Below, one piece after another: positions 1 through 8,894 of a stretch of DNA of 34,932 bases. Numbering within the stretch: position 1 is the stretch's first letter; the number at the start of each line of letters is the position of its first letter. The notes below the pieces were generated by a model, which was not told where the DNA came from, ran no database searches, and saw only the letters and a program-made list of their open reading frames with translations. The DNA is taken from assembly GCA_965644295.1 (NCBI GenBank), contig CBFFRP010000381.1, forward strand, positions 1 through 34,932, given 5' to 3'. Origin of the DNA: Paraphysomonas bandaiensis (taxonomy: Eukaryota > Chrysophyceae). Position numbers and translations under genes: made by a program.

Positions 1-225
1 TCCCTTATACAGTTGTGATGAGTTATTATGATCAACTGTGTTAGACTGATGTGTTTGGTATTGAATATGAATGATGTTCATTCCATTGATCACGGAATCG
101 TAGGTAGACATATTTATATTATTGATAATAAGATGCAATTTCCTTACTCTTGAAATTGCTGGTAGATAGCATTGTAGTTGTAGACATATATTTGTTCATT
201 GTGATTTGATTATATTGTTATTATT

Positions 226-414
226 ATGGAGGAGGAGACTCTTGATAGCGCACAAGAGTCTACTAAATTCGAGTCAGTGAGAAGGACCCTCAGGCTTATG
301 CTTGGAGGGTTAGACCCTTCCATTGCCAATGCCAGTGAGGATCAAATCCGGGATATAGGCTTGGCATTTGGGTTGTCTGAGATCGAATCAGAGACGTTGG
401 TGTCTCATATGTAA
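226..414 (+). CDS. Small hypothetical protein, 62 aa
   Basis: A single open frame starts at an ATG in AT-rich sequence and ends at TAA. The product is acidic at its start (MEEETLDSAQES) and helical-looking, with a basic stretch (VRRTLRLMLGG) and a C-terminal half rich in D, E, S and I. I see no signal peptide, membrane segment or known motif. Base composition is richer in G+C than the flanks, which favours real coding, but the frame is short and no family is recognised. It could be a small gene or the last exon of a gene that starts before the window; no acceptor AG lies directly before the ATG. Confidence 0.4.
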   Translation: MEEETLDSAQESTKFESVRRTLRLMLGGLDPSIANASEDQIRDIGLAFGLSEIESETLVSHM

Positions 415-830
415 AGTATTCGAAGTATATAATCTAATATAAGAATACAGTAGTTGAAAAATGTAGTACATGAATCAATGATATAGTATGAATGATGTTA
501 GTGTGCTTTAATAAATAATATCACGCAGGATTATATGGGAAGTATGATTTACTGAATTCTAAATCAGACATCCCTTAACAAGAAAGTCTTAACAACATCG
601 TAAAACAATAATTCTTGATATTATATGTTCTACACATGAAGAAGTGATATTGATGCGCATACGATACGTATACATATTCCACGTCGCGATTTCGATACAA
701 GACAGCTAGACATGATATTAAAATTCGACATGGTATCAAAATCATAGCAAAGAGATTATGTACACAACTAATACTGCAGCAATTGCAGTACATATATATC
801 TACAATATTCAGTGTCGTGGGAAAAGTGTT
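415..830. other. Intergenic AT-rich stretch
   Basis: This stretch lies between the small ORF and the 3' end of the PPCS-like gene on the other strand. It is strongly AT-rich. A 72-codon open frame on the minus strand (575-793) has a composition typical of random AT-rich DNA, with many C, Y, I and F and no motif. I see no supported feature. Confidence 0.5.
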
Positions 831-2246
831 CTAATAATCGCGAAGTAGTATAGTGATTAGAGCAAACATTCCCACCACGAAAACGACGGAGAAGAAGCAG
901 AGGGAAATACAAAGCTTCGACGAGACAGGTTCATCACCCCCCTGGAGTCATCACATCAGAATCAAAGTTTAAATATATAGTAATAGTTCATGCACCAACA
1001 GCTATTTTATTTCAAGAGATAGCGCAGACAATATAAGACAAAAGAATACTAACCAGCGCGGTAATCTGTCTCGAAATAATTTGTATACTGGAGGCGGACA
1101 TTAGCCGACTGGGACCAGGTTTCTGAAAATTATGGGTATCAGGTTCGCTGTATTCACCAATAAGATACTTCGCTGCAAGGCTGCTGACAAACGATTCATT
1201 GGGAGTGGAGGCATTGTATGTCTCAACATGCTTGCCAATTAACTGCACTAAGTCACACAAAGATGGAAGAAATTATATAAACGAACCAGTCCACATGCAG
1301 CAGCTTCTACACCCGACAGTGTGGATGAAGCGTCTTTGGGAGTGATCTTCAAGGCGGAAGTGGGATCGTGCATGTTGAATAGTGCAATGGTGCAGATGTT
1401 GTTCTATATTAAACTATATTAACTGGGCCTTATGTTGCGTGGTGTTGTAGCGTGGTGATGGTCGGCGATTATCAAAAGTACCAACCGTTACCTACCTCCA
1501 TTTTTACTTCCATCAACATGTCTACCCCTCCTTTCTGTGCTGACTTCCCCATTCCTTCTTCTAGTACCCGGACATACATACCTTCTACACAATTTTCGGA
1601 TCGACAAATACTTACATAGTCTTTCACCTTTGCACCAGAAAGAAGCGATTGAAGTTCCCCGTCAGTAGTGGAATTTCTTGAAAGAGATAAGAAAGATGTG
1701 TCCACACCATTAATCCATATCAGGTTCCCTCCAAGAGGTACAACAGAATTGCAGGTAAAGCGCACAATGTGTACGAATTCTTCAGGAGAAGTAAAGGGAA
1801 CATTCAGCAAGCAATTTCGCTCAGTTGCCTCCTTATGAGTCCTAATTCCGTGGACTAATCTGTGATTTGTAGGAACCAACATTAAGCACAACTCGCTGAC
1901 CACTTATAGAAAGTTTATCTACCAACCCAGTAGGAGGTATGGAAGCACGAAGTCCACTAGTGAATGGTGTCAGCTCATCACAGGAATGAATAAAGAGTAC
2001 CCGATATCCCTTTGACAAGAAAGCCTCAGCTGTTCCACCAGCATTCCACGCTCGTTTCTTTATTCCTATAAAATCATATCGTGATCCAGCAGGTGCACCG
2101 CATGTAATGACTGCAAGAGGAGTCCCATCATTCCTAGTGAAATAATTGATAGCTTTCTCAACTCCAATCAAAACTTTACTATATTTTCTTCGTTCCTTAC
2201 GGAGTGGAGTAGAGGAAGTAGCAGGAGATGTAGTCTCTATCTCCAT
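831..2246 (-). CDS. PPCS-like (phosphopantothenoylcysteine synthetase fold) protein with C-terminal membrane anchor
   Basis: My model has five exons: 2246-1904, 1854-1496, 1403-1283, 1247-1054 and 941-831, giving 375 aa in one frame. The first donor could also lie 3 nt further on. The N-terminal two thirds follow the eukaryotic PPCS/CoaB pattern: a first strand with a glycine turn (PLAVITCGAP, about residues 43-52), a helix and strand resembling human PPCS (GTAEAFLSKGYRVLFIHS, about 71-88), then VPFTSPEEFVHIV and a strand at the position of the catalytic AAVSDF motif. Key residues differ: the NFSSG substrate loop reads as KKRAWNAGG and AAVSD as INGVDTS, so enzyme activity is doubtful. The last exon encodes a hydrophobic helix of about 24 residues near the C-terminus (VVFVVGMFALITILL). 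The start is the first ATG; a GTG lies 9 nt upstream. Alternatively the last three exons form a separate 131-aa tail-anchored protein starting at ATG 1373; the phases fit both models. Confidence 0.45.
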
Positions 2247-2661
2247 TCTATACACTCACTCGTATGTGTATATATATGCACTTAGTAACACTGTTGTTGT
2301 GTATAGTTTCATTGAACACTCATATGGTTACTAGCGCAGATGCAGGTGTTCATGAGAATAACTGATATCGCAGTTAACAGGATGTAGGTTGGAGATATAG
2401 TCACTGGTCTGGTTGTTCTCTATGATATGATGATATATGCATAGTCTCACTGCACTCATACACTCATATCATACCCATGGTGTACTTTGCTATCGTACTG
2501 CTCTATATCTGGTAGAGGTGTAGAGGTACATTTCAGTACTGCTGGATATAGAGAGATAAAGTGCATACGTACTTATACTACGTCGTATACCTCTGTATAC
2601 AACACGCTTTGTACTGCTGTACATCATGAGGGTACGCTATATCGTAGTACTGCTGTATATA

Positions 2662-2694
2662 GTATGGTATGGTATGGTATGGTGTGGTATGGTA
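2662..2694 (+). repeat. (GTATG)n pentanucleotide array with one GTGTG interruption
   Basis: About six GTATG units occur in tandem, with a single A-to-G change giving GTGTG near the 3' side. A second array with the same interruption lies at 29251-29290. Confidence 0.85.
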
Positions 2695-2730
2695 TACCGT
2701 ATACGGCAGTGTCCAAATCACGACGTATCA

Positions 2731-2855
2731 TCTCATTTTGCGGTAACAAATTGAAGCAAAAATAATCTATATAACTGCAATACAATTACAGCTAGAATAC
2801 AGATAATTGTTGTCTCAATATTAGAGGCATCTTTGAACAAAAATATACAAACGAT
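2731..2855 (+). repeat. Dispersed repeat, copy 1
   Basis: About 125 bp that match 23091-23217 in the same orientation at roughly 80% identity by eye. The best-conserved block reads ATACAGATAATTnTTGTCTC, followed by AATATTnGAGGCATCTTT. It ends just before the ACAAACG that precedes the LCMT1 leader. Confidence 0.75.
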
Positions 2856-2941
2856 GCCGATACGGACGGAGGCCGCATGCATCTCTTAACACACTCAACC
2901 CTCACAAGAACATCCAGATCTCTCCATACAATCTCATTACA

Positions 2942-4240
2942 ATGGACGATATTAATGATTCACATGATATGACTAAATTAACAGCAATTGATGCTTTTGT
3001 ATGTAAAGTATCTGCCACAACTCTCGGTTACTATGAAGACAAGTATCTGACTTACTTTAAGAGACACATCAACAAAGAGATCAGGAAGCAGCCCATAATC
3101 AACAGAGGTATATACTAGCTCTCTTATATATATATTCGATGGGTTGATACACTGTACTATGCAGGATATTATACGAGAGTGTTCTGTATGAGGACTGTGG
3201 TTGAGAGGTTCATGGAGGCCACTGCATCATCTGAACATCGACAGATTGTTAATATTGGTGCTGGATACGATACACTTTCGCTTCATATCCTGGAGCAGTC
3301 TGCATATAGTAATACATCCGTGTATGAAGTAGACTTTCCCGATGTCATAAGGAGCAAAGCAGGTGTGCTACTCAAAACAGATGAGATCAGCAGCATGCTG
3401 GATACCCCTCCTTTGGATTCAGCGAAAACTATGTATGGTTACTGCGCCGGAAAGTTGCGTCTGGTCGGTTGTGATCTCGGGAACCCTGAGGAACTCGTTC
3501 GCTCCCTTCAAGAGGCGGGGATTAGAGGCGACCTTCCCACACTTATCATCACAGAGTGTGTGCTTGTATGTATGTACTCCACAGTATTTACGACGTTTCC
3601 AAGCTTACTTCTGTGTGTTGTATAGATATGACTGAAACTGCAGTACATGATCTCTGTTCGGCTGTTATCTCCATGTTCACTTCAAGAGCAACGGATGAAC
3701 AAGGAACAGAAAAAAGTGGGGATCTGATTTGGGTATCGTATGATATGATTGAACCATTCGACGCGTTTGGAAAAATGATGAGGTACCTTTGCTACTGAGG
3801 ATAGTATACTATTGATTAATATTGTAGTCTATGCTTCAATTGATTGATATTGCTGCAATTTCGACATCTCGAATGTATCATAGCATATGCTGACGTGTAT
3901 ACTCCTCGTTGTTTGTGACGTAGTCTGTACTTGATGTTGCAGGAAAAATATTGAAACGGCAGCCGGATACAGAGTCCCTGGATTTACAGCTTTCCCGACC
4001 CTGTCATCGCATGAAAACAGGTTTATTCGATGTGGGTGCGAAAACGCCTACTCTTGCACAATGCTTCAGGCATACTCCTCTCTTGTACCTGCAGAAGAAA
4101 AGGTTCGGGTATCTCGCATTGAGATAATGGACGAGGTGGAGGAATGGAACCTTCTGATGTCGCACTACTCTTTGGATATAGGAGTTAAAGGACAATTGCT
4201 TGAGCACCTTGGAGATATAGCCTCTAGCAGTAGTATGTAG
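2942..4240 (+). CDS. LCMT1: Leucine carboxyl methyltransferase 1 (PP2A C-terminal methyltransferase)
   Basis: The enzyme uses S-adenosylmethionine to methylate the C-terminal leucine carboxylate of the PP2A catalytic subunit and so controls assembly of PP2A holoenzymes in the cytosol. There are four exons: 2942-3107, 3165-3569, 3626-3782 and 3943-4240, giving 341 aa (human LCMT1 is 334). Family features include the INRGYYTRV motif (about 53-61), which holds an SAM-contacting arginine; the SAM loop IGAGYDT (86-92); an acidic strand (VYEVDFPDV); LPTLIITECVLVYMT across the second junction; and a C-terminal RIEIMDEVEEWNLLMSHY like the human end. The second donor is taken as GTATGTACTCC because only that choice restores VYMT. 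The gene is complete with no broken motif. It is transcribed away from the PPCS-like gene. Confidence 0.93.
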
Positions 4241-4676
4241 ACTAATCGGAAGCAGGGCGTATTTGTTATTAATTGCCCCAAGGACTGAAATTCTTTTGCA
4301 TTTGGTTAAACTCCCGACACGTTTGTAATTATGTAATTAAAGAGTGATTGTATTCATGACTATTTAATGTTTTTTATGTTTAAGTGACAACGCTATGATT
4401 ACGACATACACCAAAAACCAATAGTATAAAGTATAAAAGTAAAAAATACAAATCTTTTGTATTTACTTCGAAGAGGTATACGTATTCTAACTAAGAAAGA
4501 GCTATATCACTGTCCACTTTCTTACCAACAACCACCAAAGTCGTCAACTATAGTATGTAATATGTAATTATAAAGAACTAAAGAACAAATAATCGCGTTC
4601 TAAACTATGGAGATCATATGAACATATCTAACTGTATCCAACCTATAGGCAATACTAACAGGCCGAATGTCAATCG
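4241..4676. other. Convergent 3' intergenic region
   Basis: Very AT-rich sequence between the 3' ends of LCMT1 (+) and the cysteine-rich membrane protein (-). It should hold both 3' UTRs and polyadenylation signals. I see no coding sequence. Confidence 0.5.
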
Positions 4677-5482
4677 CTAAACCTTTCTAGCCTTTTTTTC
4701 CTCTGCTATTCTTTTAGCCTTCGCTTTTCGTTTCTCAGATGTTGCGCTACTTCTATTTTTTTTTTCTGATGGCTGCCTCTGAGGTGGAGTGGAAATTTCT
4801 AAACTCCGATACCGCTCCGTGCGATCCTTGTCTGCAAGTGTATGGTCATCACTGTGAACACTTTCAATGTCCCGACCAGATACACTCACGTCATCACCAG
4901 TAGATAACAACTGAGAGTAGCTAAATATATGATACAGTCATATCTATGAAGCAAGCAAACGATAATTTTTTCTCACCTTTCTCCTGATGCATATCTATTC
5001 TTAGCAACGTACAATATGACGAGCACTAAAGAAATAGCTAAGCCAAATAAACCTATCACCACAGGAAGAGATAACAAGTGCATCAGGTTAATGCCATCTT
5101 CTCTTCCTATACATTGACAAATGGCAGGCATTTCGCCGTATACACTATCTCCATGGCATGTCGATTCGAGATCACATGGGCCAAGGATGCGACCATTCTG
5201 GTAGAACAATCCAATGCTACAATTAGCATAACAAAGTCCCACTTCACACTTTCTTCGTGATGTCGTCAGTCTATTCATTGACTTCAAACCACAAAATTCA
5301 AGAGCAGATTGATGACAGCCTGTTTCTCTCATATCAGTCGACTGGCATTTCATTCCTACTGAATTACATGTCTTTGTACATGATCCTTGGCGACGTTTGT
5401 AGTGGATGAAATACTGTTGATTGTTGTTTGATAATACGATCGATGGAAGCAATACAAGTAAACTGAAGATGAGATGTTTCAT
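4677..5482 (-). CDS. Cysteine-rich type I membrane protein, 249 aa
   Basis: There are two exons, 5482-4977 and 4920-4677, separated by a 56-nt GTGAG...TTTAG intron that keeps the frame. Residues 1-18 are a classic signal peptide (MKHLIFSLLVLLPSIVLS). The ectodomain, about residues 19-130, has 12 cysteines, an even number that suggests disulphides (for example SCTKTCN and CQCIG). One membrane helix follows (about 134-158, LPVVIGLFGLAISLVLVILY). The cytoplasmic tail is rich in serine and acidic residues and ends in a lysine/arginine/alanine run. The topology would put the cysteine-rich part outside the cell or in the secretory lumen. I do not recognise the family; a small surface or sorting receptor is possible. 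A CATA-type microsatellite lies immediately upstream of the start. Confidence 0.8.
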
Positions 5483-6169
5483 ATGTATGTATGTGTATGT
5501 ATGCTATTACTGATATATATAACAGATCAGATCAACCCTTCTATTCATATACATGCCTATCCATCCCTCTCTTATGAATGATCAGAGCGAGGATATATAC
5601 TCCTGTGTGTAATGCAGATAGCCAGATGAGTGCAGTGCAGTGCAGTGCAGTGCTGTGTGTCCTGTAGGCTCCAGAGGGTTCCAGATACAAAATTTTCGTT
5701 GTGATTTTTAGAGAGGCTAGTTATAGATTTCAGGTTATTTACGAATATCAGGGATTTTAGTCTGAAAAATACTGCAGTAAATCTACTGATGTCTACAAAA
5801 CTTTCTATTTTTATACTGGTGAATATACATTTGGATTTTTATAGAAATGCTGGAATTCCTGTTTGTAAATGATCGGGATTTTTAATCAAAATCCCAACTT
5901 TTACACCAATAGTATGTACAGTACATGTCCAGCGGTGACCTTTGCATGCATGTCCATAAGATACTCGCTGCTGTCTGTATTGAGACCTTAGCTCAGCCCC
6001 ATAGAATCTTGTGATAATCTCAAACTCGAGCATGATTCATCACACAGGGGGGTGATTGGTTGAGAGAGACTGAGGGGTACACTATGCAGCATACACTCCG
6101 AACAACCTCTCAATGTGACACAGACAGTGATGTACATGCAGCACCACTCATCATGGAGACGCTTACATC
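5483..6169. other. Gene-poor AT-rich region
   Basis: It holds the presumed promoter of the cysteine-rich protein gene, including a short CATA/GTAT microsatellite (5483-5506) next to its start codon, then a GCAGT pentamer array, then AT-rich sequence with many runs of T and A resembling other intergenic parts of the window. No coding sequence is supported. Confidence 0.5.
5630..5654 (+). repeat. (GCAGT)n pentanucleotide array
   Basis: Four to five tandem GCAGT units can be read directly. Nothing suggests a function. Confidence 0.8.
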
Positions 6170-6373
6170 ATGCTCGACACAGGCGAGAAGCCTCATCCAG
6201 ATGCTGTGGACGTATACACTGACAGTATCCGCTCATTATTATCCGCCAACTCATTACATAATATATCTTTCACACATCCCCCGACAAAACATGGCATCAT
6301 GTGTTCAGTACCGTCCTATTTGGGTCGACTTTACACTGATACATATATTATGATTCACATGACGTCCTGTTAA
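6170..6373 (+). CDS. Doubtful small ORF, 67 aa
   Basis: An ATG-initiated frame begins MLDTGEKPHPDAVDVYTDS and ends in TAA. The first 40 residues look protein-like (acidic and basic residues, few C or Y runs) and local G+C is higher than in the flanks. An overlapping frame is also open for 97 codons, so frame choice is uncertain and introns may be involved. No family is recognised. It may be a relic rather than a gene. Confidence 0.2.
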   Translation: MLDTGEKPHPDAVDVYTDSIRSLLSANSLHNISFTHPPTKHGIMCSVPSYLGRLYTDTYIMIHMTSC

Positions 6374-7139
6374 ATCATGCTCTATAGGAAATGGTCTTGC
6401 TTGTCATAATATACTCTATATTCCACGAATGATAGCAAATGCAGAATCGAATCACATATGCATTCAACAGACCATATAATACTAACATGAATGAAACATT
6501 TTTTGGGAATTGCCGCAACTAGGAGCAATATGTGAATATGATTAGGGAGCTTATTTTCCTTGCAACCCATGTATTCATGTATTTAATCATTACTCATGTG
6601 TACACCAATAAGTGGTAACTATTGGAACATTACAATCAAACAAGTAGCTATAGTCAGTCAGGACTAGACAATTAGCCAATGACTGTGCGTATGTGATATA
6701 TCTATATAGTGTTACTAAGTTGTTACTAAGTGTGAATAGAAGTAAGTGTTACTAAGTGTCGAAAGGTTATGTAAGTAAAAGTTACGTTGTATCGAATGTT
6801 AGTTATTGGTAAAAATGAAACAAACTAAGACTAAGGAACAGATAGCAAAAAATATTACTAAATAAGTAGAAACAAACGATGCAGGAAGAAGTGTTAAGTC
6901 AGCCGACGGAAATGAATTGGTTTCAGTGAGCTGGTCATGTCTCCAGTTCGGCTGTTCGAGCTGCCACATGCTGCTGCTCGTTTAAAGTATCCATTCTCTT
7001 GCGGCGAATATTAGTAACGAATCATTTCATCCAGTGTATCTGGACAAGTAAGAGCATGCAATGTCTGATAGAAGGGATCAGGACTGCGGTCTTCCATGAT
7101 CGAACACTCTGCAGGCAAGGGAGTAAAATCTTCCTCAAG

Positions 7140-7201
7140 CTCCAGAGCGCAAGTAAAACTCCAGGATTGTCAGGCAAGGGAATTTTACTTGCGCTCTGGA
7201 G
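7140..7201. repeat. Perfect 19-bp inverted repeat with 24-nt loop
   Basis: The arms are 7140-7158 (CTCCAGAGCGCAAGTAAAA) and its exact reverse complement at 7183-7201. A related direct repeat CAGGCAAGGGA occurs at about 7112 and again in the loop at about 7171. Confidence 0.9.
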
Positions 7202-7661
7202 TATATTCTGGATACGAGTGTATGGATGGGAGTTCTATGAGCTCTACTGGGATGCCCTTCGCGCTAACGAGAACAAAAGCGTCGTTTTTCATCGTCTTGT
7301 CATGGAGCATGCCAATAAAGAAGTGTCACTCCAGGCAACACTCACTGTGAGGACACGAATCTTAGTCGTGATGATAACTCTGACTTGATTGCAGTGAAGT
7401 TGTGATTGTGTAGTAATCGCAAATGCGGCTGACTAAAGTGTGACGTCGAACAGAACATTGAAGTATGGGCAGGCACTGGTATGTGAACAGCGTTTTGGAA
7501 CTCCAAGGAGCAGATAGGGATGGTTTGAGGGAACAAGATACCATCATCCAGCTGAAATCTTGATGTCGTGCTGCAGAAACCGCAACTTCAATTAGATAGT
7601 AGCGAATGCCACGCACTTAGATTGTGATGTCTTGGAATTCCAATAAGGCAACAATTCTGTG

Positions 7662-7823
7662 TGTGGGAATAAGTCGATCCAGCAGAATATGTCGATCCAG
7701 CAAAAAAATCCAGGCTTTTTTGATGCATGTTGTTTTTTGACGAATATATTTCAGAGAAATAACGAAAAAAGGTCGATTTTTTTGCTGGATCGACATATTC
7801 TGCTGGATCGACTTATTCCCACA
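7662..7823. mobile_element. Foldback/MITE-like element with perfect 49-bp terminal inverted repeats
   Basis: The arms at 7662-7710 and 7775-7823 are exact reverse complements over 49 bp, starting TGTGGGAATAAG and ending in a run of seven A then TC. Each arm contains the 12-mer GTCGATCCAGCA twice in tandem, so the element carries four copies. The 64-nt centre is AT-rich. The element has no coding capacity and no clear target-site duplication. The size and structure fit a miniature inverted-repeat or foldback element; a strong RNA hairpin is the alternative. Confidence 0.7.
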
Positions 7824-7943
7824 GAAGGAATTTGAGAGAGCGAATACACTGTGAATCGTGCCATTATTAACTGTGAGTTCGTATTGCAAGCTTCATCACT
7901 ATGCGGGAGAGCTATTGTGAAGGTTTATGCCTCATTATCGACA

Positions 7944-8219
7944 AAATGAGCGTGAAAAGTGGGTTCCCGTGACCTGTAGAAAAGCGGAGAGTGTATGTCT
8001 CGAGGTTATTGAAGATGACGCAAGCAAGCAGAATGCCTATTAGTATTGGAGGGGAGAAAAGCATTTGAAATGCGCAGTGAAAGTTCAGTCCGAGTAGGTC
8101 GTTGATTCATGTGCTGATTTACAGCATGAAACCGTGTTTGAAATGGAAAAAGAAGACCATGCAGGTGAGGTAGTGGATATGCTCGACTTACTGAGCAATG
8201 CTCTCAGTCGTGGTAAATA
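7944..8219 (+). pseudogene. Coding-like remnant with two in-frame TAG codons
   Basis: One reading frame gives a protein-like text interrupted by only two TAG codons and ending in TAA. It includes NEREKWVPVTCRKAESV, then a block with CLEVIEDDASKQ, and after the second stop a block with FEMEKEDHAGEVVDMLDLL. Charge distribution and amino-acid use resemble real protein more than the surrounding AT-rich frames do. No family is recognised. It may be a decayed gene, a mobile-element relic, or exons of an unresolved gene; the second TAG could be part of an acceptor site. Confidence 0.3.
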
Positions 8220-8894
8220 GAGAATTGCATCAGAAATGGCTTTAAGCTCCAGAGACTCCGGGCTAGTGTCAGGTAATAAGTAGTGGTACTAGAGACTAGA
8301 GTAGTAGAGTGTGTAGCTGGAGTACTATTGGGCTGTTGAGTAATAATCAGTTCATTCATTGGGGTACAGTTATTGCTTTTCTGTTACATGCGCAAGCAAT
8401 AATGAGACCTAGATGGTGTACTGTAATGTACTATAAGATTAGGTGAAATTTATATATGCTCAAGATTTGTCGTTAATTTGCAGCAAACGCATGCATGTGT
8501 ATGTAGCTCCTTCACTTTTAACTAATAAGCGTTTAGCGAGCATATCATTTAAAGCTAAATCGGTATATCCTTAAGGGATATGATAATTTGTCGCTATTAA
8601 ACTTTATTGCTACGTACAAAGTAGTTCTTACTATAGCAGAATGTGGACACTACTGCACGAGTTCCGACAACAGTGCGAGTAGTGCTTCCTACATACTGCA
8701 ATGAGCAATGAACTAGCATTACTGAACTCGCTTCAGCGGTAATTCCTAAGACCTAAGACACAGTCGGTGCAGTACACAAACTAAGATTTATGCTGCATTG
8801 ATATTAGGCACTCACCACTCGCTCACATCACTCTTATGTTCATATATATCAAACTATACTTGAATTCTACTTGAATGTTACATCACGATTACTT

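Larger units (their letters stand above)
2247..2941. other. Divergent intergenic region with dispersed repeats
   Basis: This lies between two divergently transcribed genes and must hold both promoters. It contains several TACTGCTGTA-type short repeats, a GTATG pentamer array (about 2662-2694) and a copy of a dispersed repeat (2731-2855) directly upstream of the LCMT1 gene. No coding sequence is supported; open frames here consist of the repeats. Confidence 0.55.
6374..8894. other. Long region without a supported intact gene
   Basis: About 2.5 kb. From 6700 to 6770 there are several GTTACTAAGT direct repeats. From about 6900 to 8250 the sequence is richer in G+C and contains overlapping open frames (6999-7388 from a TTG, 7096-7350 from an ATG) with no recognisable product, two perfect hairpins, and a remnant with in-frame stops at about 7944-8219. 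From 8280 to 8894 it is AT-rich and includes the presumed 3' flank of the SUN gene. The mixture looks like decayed mobile-element DNA. Confidence 0.45.

Noticed and set aside
575-793. 72-codon minus-strand frame
   Set aside because: The amino-acid composition is that of AT-rich noncoding DNA and there is no motif.
1283-1373. ATG 1373 as the start of a separate tail-anchored gene
   Set aside because: Kept only as an alternative. A good acceptor (ATATAG) lies 30 nt upstream and links the frame in phase with the PPCS-like exons.
1584-1614. A GTAAGT...GTGTAG intron inside exon 2 of the PPCS-like gene
   Set aside because: Removing it, or a longer version ending at CTAG, causes an immediate stop; the retained reading is open and protein-like.
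3556-3798. 80-codon frame starting MCACMYVLH
   Set aside because: Its first part is intron 2 of LCMT1. The donor after CTTGTAT gives the conserved VYMT.
6999-7388. 129-codon plus-strand frame
   Set aside because: It begins at TTG, crosses the perfect hairpin, overlaps another open frame, and shows no motif or protein-like composition.
7617-7889. 90-codon minus-strand frame
   Set aside because: It is formed largely by the arms and loop of the foldback element.
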